Shown piece by piece: positions 15,650 to 22,083 of a stretch of 22,853 nt of DNA. The position numbers were made by a program, and so were the translations under genes. The stretch is from NCBI GenBank assembly GCA_964195005.1, contig CAXMOO010000045.1:1-22853 (forward strand), written 5' to 3'. Below the pieces are notes generated by a model. It saw nothing but the letters and a program-made list of their open reading frames with translations. It was not told the origin of the DNA and searched no databases. Source of the DNA: JAUXLW01 sp964195005 (GTDB taxonomy: Bacteria; Actinomycetota; Acidimicrobiia; Spongiisociales; SHLN01). Numbering within the stretch: the first letter of the stretch is position 1; each line of letters begins with the position of its first letter.

Positions 15650-17211
15650 CCAGAGCATCTCAGTTCCACATCGAGACGCAGGTCGAGAGCCATGTCCTGC
15701 CACACCAGGCAGGCGTCTATCAGTTCGCTGAGAGCCAGACCAAACTGCGACTCAAACGAAGGAGCAAGCTCCTCGGTAGTCGCCGTGTCGATCGACTCGA
15801 TCGCCTGGGCCGCAAGTGCTCTGATTGATTCACTGATGCTGAGGTAGCCGAGGTGAGCGTCGAGGACCGCCGCAGGGGGATCCAGTGCCTGCAAGTCTGC
15901 CGCCTCCACCTGGAGAACCGCCACAACGGTGGAAAGGAAGCTCACTTGAACCGCCCTGGCCTCATCCGGAGGCAGAGGTTCCCCTCCAAAAATGGCCGAC
16001 ACGCCCGCCTCGTTCTCCTCGAACCAGGCATCGAGTTGTGCATTGAGCCTGTCTCCCAGCTCCACGAGCACGGCGAAATATGCTTCAACTTCTGGATCGA
16101 CCATCACCGTCACAATCTCCACCGCGCGGCCGCCGTTGAGCCCACTGATGAGGTCAAGTGTGAACCGAGGGGCATCGGCATCCACCGCTACCAGCACTTC
16201 AACTCCATCGGCGGTCGGCTTGGTCCTCCCCTCCTCGATACCTCCGAGAATCACCGACAGAGTCATCGTCTCGAAGGTGACGTAGGAATCGTCCACCATT
16301 ACCGCAGCCGCTAGTTCGTCCCAGAAGTAGAAGCCGCCGCTGAGAACGGCCGGGCTATTCGAGAAGAGATCGAATATAGCGTTTGCCGACGGGGTCCACA
16401 GGTTGTCGGAGAGGCGGTTGTACCAAGCGCGGTCGACGGGTACGGCGTTGGTTGCATCAAGCGGGATCAGGACAATCTGAGCGCCGGACTCAAACACGGC
16501 CCGAGCGCCGGCCGGATCGATCCATACGTTCCATTCGGCGACGCCATTGGCCGGCACGTTCCCACCCACCCCTACCGCCCCACCCATAATGTAGATGGCA
16601 TCGAGGTTGCTCACCATTGTCGGGTCAAGGGCCAGCGCTTCGGCTACATTCGTCAACGGACCCAGCGTCAGCAGCTTCACCGGCTCGGTCGATTGCGTCA
16701 CCGCCGCTACCAGGAGCTCCGGCCCACTGAGCGTGGACGGTTGGCCGCCATCGGGAAGGGATAGGCCGGGCAGTTGATCGGCGGCATCTCGCCAGGCATC
16801 CGGCCACTGGTTCTGACCGGCAATGGGATCCGTAGACCCGCAGGCCACCGGGATCCCCTCTTTGCCGACGAGGGCGAGCAAGCCGAGAGTGTTCGCCACC
16901 GCTTTCTCGCAGTGAGACTCGCCCGTCCCGGGGATCGTGATGGCGTCCACCCGAACTCCGTCCTGCTGAAGCACGAACAGCAGCGCGGTCACATCGGAAG
17001 ACGTCGGGTTGTAATCGACGACCACCGGGGTGCCGTCTCCCGGTTGTGAAACAAAGGCCGGCCGGGTCGTCGAAGTGGCCTGGACCGTCGAAGTGGTCGG
17101 GACCGTTGAAGCTGTCGTCGAGGTCGAGTCGCCGCTCCCCCCGCAGGACGAGGCAACGAGCGCAATAGCCGCCACCACCGCCAAAAGGCGCCGGGATGTT
17201 CGGGTGTCCAT
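15646..17211 (-). CDS. Nucleoside-hydrolase-like lipoprotein with altered active site
   Basis: A 521-residue protein from ATG 17211: Arg-rich start, hydrophobic run, lipobox VASSC (Cys23), a Ser/Thr linker of about 30 residues, then an inosine-uridine nucleoside hydrolase domain (LTLGPLTNVAEALALDP, YIMGGAVGVGGN, EWNVWIDPAGARAVFESG, VLIPLDATNAVPVD) and a ~170-residue helical C-terminal extension. The calcium/ribose motif DxDPGxDDA reads DYNPTSSDV: Asp66 and Asp73 remain, but the positions equivalent to Asp10 and Asp14 are Asn68 and Ser72. The usual HDPLA reads WDELA, losing the His. It may have changed substrate or only bind ligand. The ECF-type promoter at 17243-17270 drives it and excludes the longer start at 17280. 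Confidence 0.85.
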   Translation of the reverse strand: MDTRTSRRLLAVVAAIALVASSCGGSGDSTSTTASTVPTTSTVQATSTTRPAFVSQPGDGTPVVVDYNPTSSDVTALLFVLQQDGVRVDAITIPGTGESHCEKAVANTLGLLALVGKEGIPVACGSTDPIAGQNQWPDAWRDAADQLPGLSLPDGGQPSTLSGPELLVAAVTQSTEPVKLLTLGPLTNVAEALALDPTMVSNLDAIYIMGGAVGVGGNVPANGVAEWNVWIDPAGARAVFESGAQIVLIPLDATNAVPVDRAWYNRLSDNLWTPSANAIFDLFSNSPAVLSGGFYFWDELAAAVMVDDSYVTFETMTLSVILGGIEEGRTKPTADGVEVLVAVDADAPRFTLDLISGLNGGRAVEIVTVMVDPEVEAYFAVLVELGDRLNAQLDAWFEENEAGVSAIFGGEPLPPDEARAVQVSFLSTVVAVLQVEAADLQALDPPAAVLDAHLGYLSISESIRALAAQAIESIDTATTEELAPSFESQFGLALSELIDACLVWQDMALDLRLDVELRCSG

Positions 17212-17242
17212 GGTCCTCGCGATCTTGCCTTCTACGAACACT

Positions 17243-17270
17243 GACGAAATGCAGGCCCCAACGGGTGACA
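17243..17270 (-). promoter_or_regulatory. ECF-type promoter, divergent copy before the nucleoside-hydrolase gene
   Basis: The minus strand reads TGTCACCCG (17270-17262), N15, then CGTC (17246-17243), with exactly the same spacing as the other two sites. The ATG at 17211 is 32 nt past the -10, a normal leader. After TGTCACCCG it has TTG where the others have AAC. Confidence 0.75.
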
Positions 17271-17297
17271 AAATTCTCACAGATTCTCCCCAACACG

Positions 17298-17325
17298 TGT
17301 CACCCGAACACCGACCTCACCCGTC
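17298..17325 (+). promoter_or_regulatory. ECF-type promoter of the sigma operon
   Basis: TGTCACCCG (17298-17306), N15 beginning AAC, and CGTC (17322-17325) followed by TGTAAGG. A CGTC -10 is common in ECF-dependent promoters, for example ECF41-type TGTCACA...CGTC. It stands 33 nt before ATG 17359, the first gene of the sigma operon, suggesting autoregulation. Confidence 0.8.
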
Positions 17326-17358
17326 TGTAAGGATGAAACGGACCGAAGGGAGCATGTT

Positions 17359-17757
17359 ATGGATTGGTGGGTACTCGAGCTGATAGTGACGTCCGTCCTG
17401 GTCCTGATTCTCTTCGTGCTCGGTCCGGTGATCAAACGGTTCGGGAAGAGTTACGCCGCCGACATCTTCCGCTCCAACCCCCGGACGGGAAAGAGTTATC
17501 TGGTCTTGATGGATGTCGCCTACTACCTGATTTTCACGGCGTTCATTCTCTTCACAATCAGCTTCGAGCGTGAGTCCGCCTGGAGCCAGGAAGTAGGGGC
17601 CGACCAGCTCGAAAGCGCCGCGGTTCGAGTGGGCGGCATGCTCCTTCTCATGGGGATCTTGCACGGCCTGAACGTGATCAGCCTTCCCATCATCGGCAGG
17701 TTGCTCGGTCTGGGCCGGACGCTGGAAGAGGACACGCCCGAGCCGAAAGCAGCCTGA
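17359..17757 (+). CDS. Short 3-TM paralogue of the anti-sigma membrane domain
   Basis: A 132-residue membrane protein with three helices: residues ~3-24 (WWVLELIVTSVLVLILFVLG), ~48-68 (LVLMDVAYYLIFTAFILFTI) and ~90-114 (RVGGMLLLMGILHGLNVISL). It aligns closely with the central part of the anti-sigma factor two genes on; shared blocks include LGPVI(K/R)RFG, (D/E)(I/V)FRSN, YYL(I/V)FTAFIL and MGILH(G/A)L. It lacks the N-terminal sigma-binding region and the first and last helices of that protein. AAGGGAG precedes the ATG. It is the first gene of the operon, 76 nt before the sigma start. An accessory or competing partner of the anti-sigma factor is the obvious guess. Confidence 0.85.
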   Translation: MDWWVLELIVTSVLVLILFVLGPVIKRFGKSYAADIFRSNPRTGKSYLVLMDVAYYLIFTAFILFTISFERESAWSQEVGADQLESAAVRVGGMLLLMGILHGLNVISLPIIGRLLGLGRTLEEDTPEPKAA

Positions 17758-17833
17758 CCTGTTCGCGGCAACCGTACCGGAAGGCACCGCCCTCGAAGTC
17801 CCAATCGGGGGAGAGATCGATGCCGACGCGCTG

Positions 17834-18310
17834 GTGACTTCGCTGTATGCCCAGGAAGGAACTGCGCTGGTGCGGTTGGCACGTCTGTTCACCGACGACC
17901 GCAACGCCGCCGAAGACCTGGTGCAGGAAGCCTTCATCCGGCTGCATCGCAGTGCGCATCGCATCCACGATCCTGAGAAAGCCGCCCCCTACCTGCGGTC
18001 GATCCTCCTCAACCTGGCCCGGGACCATAACCGGCGGGGCTTGATGTCGCTCCGACATTCTGAGGCTCTCACCCCCGCTTCTTCACCCGAGGCACCGGAG
18101 GACCGTGTCGTGCTCAACGAGGAACAGGCGGCGGTAATCGACGCACTGGAGGACCTGCCCCGCCGCCAGCGAGAGTGCCTGGTGCTGCGGTTCTACTTCG
18201 ACCTCTCGGAACAGGAGATCGGGGCAACCCTCGACATTTCACCTAATTCTGTAAAGACGCATTGCCGGAGAGGCATGCAGTCACTCAGAAACAACCTGGA
18301 GGTCGAATGA
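17834..18310 (+). CDS. ECF (group 4) RNA polymerase sigma factor
   Basis: 158 residues containing only regions 2 and 4. Region 2: YAQEGTALVRLARLF and AAEDLVQEAFIRLHRS (core binding), then YLRSILLNLARDHNRRG (-10 recognition). After a Pro/Ser linker, region 4: VIDALEDLPRRQRECLVLRF, LSEQEIGATLDIS and NSVKTHCRRGMQSLR, the helix-turn-helix for the -35. There is no SnoaL-like extension, so it is not ECF41. The start is GTG 17834. A five-codon ORF (ATG 17820, MPTRW) with a good GGGGGAGAG site ends in a TGA overlapping that GTG, so the sigma factor may be translated by coupling. Its stop overlaps the anti-sigma start in ATGA. Three copies of TGTCACCCG-N15-CGTC nearby are its likely targets. Confidence 0.93.
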   Translation: MTSLYAQEGTALVRLARLFTDDRNAAEDLVQEAFIRLHRSAHRIHDPEKAAPYLRSILLNLARDHNRRGLMSLRHSEALTPASSPEAPEDRVVLNEEQAAVIDALEDLPRRQRECLVLRFYFDLSEQEIGATLDISPNSVKTHCRRGMQSLRNNLEVE

Positions 18311-19056
18311 CGGTTGAACAGCTTCTGACCGATGCGCTCCACGGCACCGATGACTACCTGCCGAGCCCGGACCTCTTTGCCAAAGTGAAGCGCTCTATCG
18401 AGGAAGACGCCGCCCACCAGCGCCGGGTCCGCCGAGTGCTGACATGGGCTGCGGTCGGGCTGGCCGCAATGGTGGCCTGGGTCGCAGCCTTCATCGATTT
18501 CGCCGACGGGACCGCCACCATGCCCTGGTGGACGGTGGAGGTCCTCACCACCGCAATTCTCGTCACAGTTGTAGTAATTCTGGGACCGGTTATCCGGCGC
18601 TTCGGCATGGGGCTGACGCTGGAGGTGTTCCGCAGCAACCGGGCTACCAGCGAGCGATTCCTCGTTCTCCTCGACTTTGCCTATTACCTGGTGTTCACCG
18701 CATTCATCCTGATGACGACCAACTTCTCGACCCAAACTGATTGGGGCGGAAACCTGGCTGGCCAGCTCGAGTCCGTGTTGGAGCGCATCGGCGGGCTTCT
18801 CTTGGTGATGGGGATACTTCATGCCCTCACGATTGCCGTGCTGCCGGTAATGGGATTGATCTTTGCCAGCAACTGGCGCCGGGCCGCCCGGGTGGCACTA
18901 GGCAGCGAAGCCCCCGAACCGAATCCGCCTGCCGAGAAGGCCGATCGGGTGGCAACGGTGATCGTGTGGTTGGTGGCGGCTGCCGTCGCCGCTCAACTAC
19001 TGCTGTTCATCGTCCCGGGAATCATCGGGCTCATCATCGGCGGCAGCGGCGAATAG
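18307..19056 (+). CDS. Membrane anti-sigma factor, 5 TM
   Basis: 249 residues from ATG 18307, overlapping the sigma stop by 4 nt. Residues 1-42 are cytosolic (MTVEQLLTDALHGTDDY, then PSPDLFAKVKRSIEED and Arg-rich AHQRRVRRV), the style of N-terminal sigma-binding segment seen in actinobacterial anti-sigma factors without a zinc site. Then come TM1 (TWAAVGLAAMVAWVAAFI), a 3-TM block paralogous to the 132-aa protein encoded at 17359, and a C-terminal TM5 (VIVWLVAAAVAAQLLLFIVP) after a Pro-rich linker. I found no His/Cys zinc motif. Its role is inferred from gene order. The extracytoplasmic loops between the helices are short, so the signal may be sensed within the membrane. Confidence 0.82.
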   Translation: MTVEQLLTDALHGTDDYLPSPDLFAKVKRSIEEDAAHQRRVRRVLTWAAVGLAAMVAWVAAFIDFADGTATMPWWTVEVLTTAILVTVVVILGPVIRRFGMGLTLEVFRSNRATSERFLVLLDFAYYLVFTAFILMTTNFSTQTDWGGNLAGQLESVLERIGGLLLVMGILHALTIAVLPVMGLIFASNWRRAARVALGSEAPEPNPPAEKADRVATVIVWLVAAAVAAQLLLFIVPGIIGLIIGGSGE

Positions 19057-19061
19057 GTCCT

Positions 19062-19089
19062 TGTCACCCGAACGCAGAACTTGATCGTC
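19062..19089 (+). promoter_or_regulatory. ECF-type promoter, third copy
   Basis: TGTCACCCG (19062-19070), N15 beginning AAC, then CGTC (19086-19089) followed by TGTAGGG. It starts 6 nt after the anti-sigma stop and 28 nt before the next ATG, so the 4-TM gene has its own promoter of the same type. Confidence 0.8.
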
Positions 19090-19116
19090 TGTAGGGGTAA
19101 AGAAAGGTGAGTGGGA

Positions 19117-19479
19117 ATGATCAAGGAAACTTTGTTCAAACAAACCTGGTGGGTGAGCCTGGCGGTTGTTCTGGCGGGGCTCCAGGTCGTCTTCGCCATC
19201 GGTATCGGAGCGGATTCGGAAGCCAGTAACACGGAGCGAGTCGTATTTTTCATAGGATTTGGTGGCGGCGCTGTGCTGACGATTCTCGGAGCCCGGCTCC
19301 GGCGGCACAACCAACGTGCCGGGGATGCTCTAATCGCTATCGGCGTCATTCCCAGCGTCCTCATCGGAATCATTGCCTTCTGGTTCCCGCCGATGTGGCT
19401 GGTCACTGTGGCCGGGCTGGCGGTGATGGGGTCGTCAATTCGGGACGCCGCAGCCGCGGTAGCTGTAACCAGCTCGTAG
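19117..19479 (+). CDS. 4-TM small membrane protein in the ECF regulon
   Basis: 120 residues with four predicted helices: WVSLAVVLAGLQVVFAIGIG, VVFFIGFGGGAVLTILGA, ALIAIGVIPSVLIGIIAFWF and WLVTVAGLAVMGSSI, and only short loops. I do not recognise a family. ATG 19117 is chosen (AAAGG about 9 nt upstream); a GTG at 19111 is also possible. It follows its own ECF-type promoter, so it should be made together with the sigma operon and the nucleoside-hydrolase lipoprotein. Its stop lies 3 bp from the stop of the convergent MFS gene, with no terminator between. Confidence 0.8.
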   Translation: MIKETLFKQTWWVSLAVVLAGLQVVFAIGIGADSEASNTERVVFFIGFGGGAVLTILGARLRRHNQRAGDALIAIGVIPSVLIGIIAFWFPPMWLVTVAGLAVMGSSIRDAAAAVAVTSS

Positions 19480-19482
19480 TTC

Positions 19483-20676
19483 CTAGGGTTCGGCGCCGAT
19501 CGGCTGGCCCGCTGCCCGATCCCACAGCCTGAACATCGTCAGGCCCACCACCATGAAACCGGCGGCGGTGAGGAACATGGCGTCGTAGCCCGCCCATCTG
19601 ATAACCAGGCCGAGAACAGGGCCACCGACCAGCGTGCCTACGTCGAAGAGTCCGGTGTACGCCGCCATCGCGGCTCCCCGCTCGGCGTCTCGCGACCGAT
19701 CAACCGTGAGGGCGTAGAGGATCGGGAATGTGTAGCCATGCCCTATGCCACACAACGTCCCTGCCAGCGCCACACCGGTGCTGGAGTCAGCCAGTGTCAG
19801 GACAGCCAGGCCACCCGCCAGCGAAAGCATCGCCGGGTTGAGTGCCCGCTTGGGCCCCACCCGATCCGGCACCCAGCCGAAGAACAGGCGCAAGAGGATT
19901 GCGGCGCCGGCATAGAAGGCAAAGAAGATTCCGACCGAACCGATCCCGGTCTCGTCGACAAACGTTCGCAGGAAAGTGAAATAGGCAGTGAGCACGAAGG
20001 AAAACACGAAGGTGATCCACCAGAGCGGAAGGAGGCTGCCGTGGGTCACGGAGACCATAAACGCCCGGGCCGGTGGCAATCCGGCCAGGTGGGGGGCGTC
20101 CTGGAGCGGTATCGACAAGATCAGCGACAGGACGGCAAAGCCGGCGGCGACCAAGAAGAAGGTGTCGAAGTCCCAGTGATTGAGTATGAAATCGCCGAGC
20201 AGCCCGGCGAGGGCAATCGGTAGCAACCCGAAGACTCCGAAGATCGCCAAACCCTGTGTGCGCCTGGCGGCCGGCACATAGTCGGCCGCGAATGTGAACA
20301 ACACTGTGAAGAGGATGGCTTCCGACAGTCCGTGAGTGATCCGCAGGGCGTAGATCCAGCCGTCAATCTGGTCGATGAGGAGATAGAGCGCGATGGCCAC
20401 GACGTTGAGCACGTTGCCAAACAGGATCAATGGTCGACGCCCACGGGCGTCCATGACCTTGCCCACCCAGGGCCGGATGGCGATGGCGGCTATGGCCGCG
20501 AACCCGACGATCAACCCGATAACAACCTCAGTGGCTCCCAGATCCTCGAGGAAGCCCGGGAAGTGGATGAACAACGCAAAGGCCATCGAGTGGCTGGCCG
20601 TCGCCAGGGATCCCAAGACGAACTGTTTGGAAAAGAGACGCTCGGGGCCGACCACCACCGTCAGGGGCTCGGGCAC
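19483..20676 (-). CDS. MFS transporter
   Basis: A 397-residue 12-TM protein. It has the MFS signature between TM2 and TM3 (GKVMDARGRRPLILFGN) and its weaker repeat in the second half (GWVPDRVGPKRALNPAM). Conserved glycine-rich helices include GLSEAILFTVLFTFAADYVPAARR and GIGHGYTFPILYALTVDRSR. It looks like the drug/sugar efflux type but the substrate cannot be read from the sequence. The start is GTG 20676, with AGGA upstream. It is divergent from the solute-binding gene and convergent with the ECF-regulated 4-TM gene. Confidence 0.88.
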   Translation of the reverse strand: MPEPLTVVVGPERLFSKQFVLGSLATASHSMAFALFIHFPGFLEDLGATEVVIGLIVGFAAIAAIAIRPWVGKVMDARGRRPLILFGNVLNVVAIALYLLIDQIDGWIYALRITHGLSEAILFTVLFTFAADYVPAARRTQGLAIFGVFGLLPIALAGLLGDFILNHWDFDTFFLVAAGFAVLSLILSIPLQDAPHLAGLPPARAFMVSVTHGSLLPLWWITFVFSFVLTAYFTFLRTFVDETGIGSVGIFFAFYAGAAILLRLFFGWVPDRVGPKRALNPAMLSLAGGLAVLTLADSSTGVALAGTLCGIGHGYTFPILYALTVDRSRDAERGAAMAAYTGLFDVGTLVGGPVLGLVIRWAGYDAMFLTAAGFMVVGLTMFRLWDRAAGQPIGAEP

Positions 20677-20705
20677 TGGGGTCCTGCGGTCTCGAGATTC
20701 ATCTC

Positions 20706-20734
20706 AATAGTGTCCCACAGCAGTGAGGTGTCAA
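20706..20734 (-). promoter_or_regulatory. Weak candidate promoter for the MFS gene
   Basis: On the minus strand a perfect -35 TTGACA (20734-20729) stands 17 bp from ACTATT (20711-20706), only half matching the -10 consensus, and about 30 nt before the GTG start. Confidence 0.3.
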
Positions 20735-20777
20735 CAGTTAGCTTGATGTCGACAAGACCACGACCGGGGAGGCGGTC

Positions 20778-22037
20778 ATGATCCTGCGACCCACCCCCCG
20801 CATCGCACCGAAGTGGGCGTTGCTGTTCACTTCCGTTGTGGTCCTCGCCACCGGTTGCAGTTCCGGTGTCAGCCAGGAGGACCATGACGCTGTGGTCGCC
20901 GAGGGGGAACAGCTAAAGACGCAGCTCGAGGAGTCCGCAGCGGAGGTCACTCGTCTCAGCGCCGACAAGGAGGCCGCCGAGTCCCGAGCAACGAACCTCG
21001 AAACCGAGCTAGGCAGCACTTCAGAAGCGCTCGCAGAAGCTGAGGACTTGCTCGCAGCGACCCTTGAGGAGCCGGAGTTCGTCCTACCAACTTTGCTCAC
21101 GGTTCTCATTCGTGGCCACCTTCGCTGTGGTATTGGGGGAAGCCACGTGGGCTTCTCCGAAACACTGCCGGACGGCGACGTCGTTGGGTTCGATGCCGAC
21201 TTTTGCCGCGCGGTGGCCGCGGCCGTCCTCGGCGACTCCGATGCGGTCGAGTTCGTCCCGGTGACGGCCGCAGAGCGTTTCAGCGCAGTTGAATTCGGCT
21301 TCGTCGACGTTCTATTCCGCACCAGCACATGGACGCTGAGGCGTGACGCGATGCTGCGGATGGACTTCGGTCCCACCACCTTCTACGACGGGCAACAGCT
21401 GATGGGCAGGCGTGATTTTCCTTTGAATGAAGGCTCAACAGTCGCCGATATCGACGGCGCCGTCGTCTGTGCGAATCCCGGCGCCTCTACCCAGAAGAGC
21501 AACATCACAGCGCCGGCCGCAGAGGCTGGCATCTCGATCAACTTCGAGGAAGCAAACTTCGCCGAGGCCGTGGAAAAACTCCAGCAAGGTGTTTGTGACG
21601 TGATCACCACCGACGGGTCTGCCCTCCTCGGACAGAAATCCATCAACGACCCCGATGACGAGTGGGTCATCTTTCCTCAAACCGCTCTCTCGCGAGAACC
21701 GCTCGGTCCGGCGTATCGCAGCGACGACAGCCTCTGGGCCGACATCGTGAATTGGGTCGTGTTCGCCACGATCATCGCCGAGTCCAAGGGAATCTCTTCC
21801 ACCAACCTGCAGGTACCAAGCGGCGATTCGGAAGCTGCTCGCCTACTGGGAACTGAGGAGACACTTGCCACCGATCTGGGATTGGATGCCGACGCATTCC
21901 GTGAGGTCATTCGCCAGGTGGGCAACTATGCCGAGATCTACGAGCGCAACCTGGCGCCGCTGGGGGTGATCCGAGAAGGCACATTCAACGAGTTGGCCGA
22001 GAACGGGGGCTTGCTCTACGCACCGCCTGTGCGCTGA
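20778..22037 (+). CDS. AapJ-like amino-acid ABC solute-binding lipoprotein with coiled-coil stalk
   Basis: 419 residues. A signal and lipobox (VVVLATGC, then SSG) are followed by a ~70-residue helical coiled coil (QEDHDAVVAEGEQLKTQLEE, then ESRATNLETELGSTSEALAE), and then a periplasmic-binding-protein family 3 domain. That domain matches the general L-amino-acid binders: RGHLRCGIGG, VGFDADFCRAVAAAVLGD, VPVTAAERFSAVEFGFVDVL, FYDGQQLMGR and NPGASTQKSN. The paired cysteines of this group are present. The stalk is unusual. No permease or ATPase gene is next to it in the window. The start ATG 20778 has GGAGG with 5 nt spacing. Confidence 0.9.
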   Translation: MILRPTPRIAPKWALLFTSVVVLATGCSSGVSQEDHDAVVAEGEQLKTQLEESAAEVTRLSADKEAAESRATNLETELGSTSEALAEAEDLLAATLEEPEFVLPTLLTVLIRGHLRCGIGGSHVGFSETLPDGDVVGFDADFCRAVAAAVLGDSDAVEFVPVTAAERFSAVEFGFVDVLFRTSTWTLRRDAMLRMDFGPTTFYDGQQLMGRRDFPLNEGSTVADIDGAVVCANPGASTQKSNITAPAAEAGISINFEEANFAEAVEKLQQGVCDVITTDGSALLGQKSINDPDDEWVIFPQTALSREPLGPAYRSDDSLWADIVNWVVFATIIAESKGISSTNLQVPSGDSEAARLLGTEETLATDLGLDADAFREVIRQVGNYAEIYERNLAPLGVIREGTFNELAENGGLLYAPPVR

Positions 22038-22056
22038 CTCCGGAGCCCCCCATGCA

Positions 22057-22082
22057 GGCCGGGCGGCGTAACCCGCCGGGCC
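22057..22082. terminator. Hairpin between convergent genes
   Basis: GGCCGGGCGG and CCGCCGGGCC pair in 9 of 10 positions around a 6-nt loop, in the 46-bp gap between the convergent solute-binding and phosphofructokinase genes. There is no clear T-run on either side, so it is a likely but unproven bidirectional terminator. Confidence 0.5.
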
Positions 22083-22083
22083 A

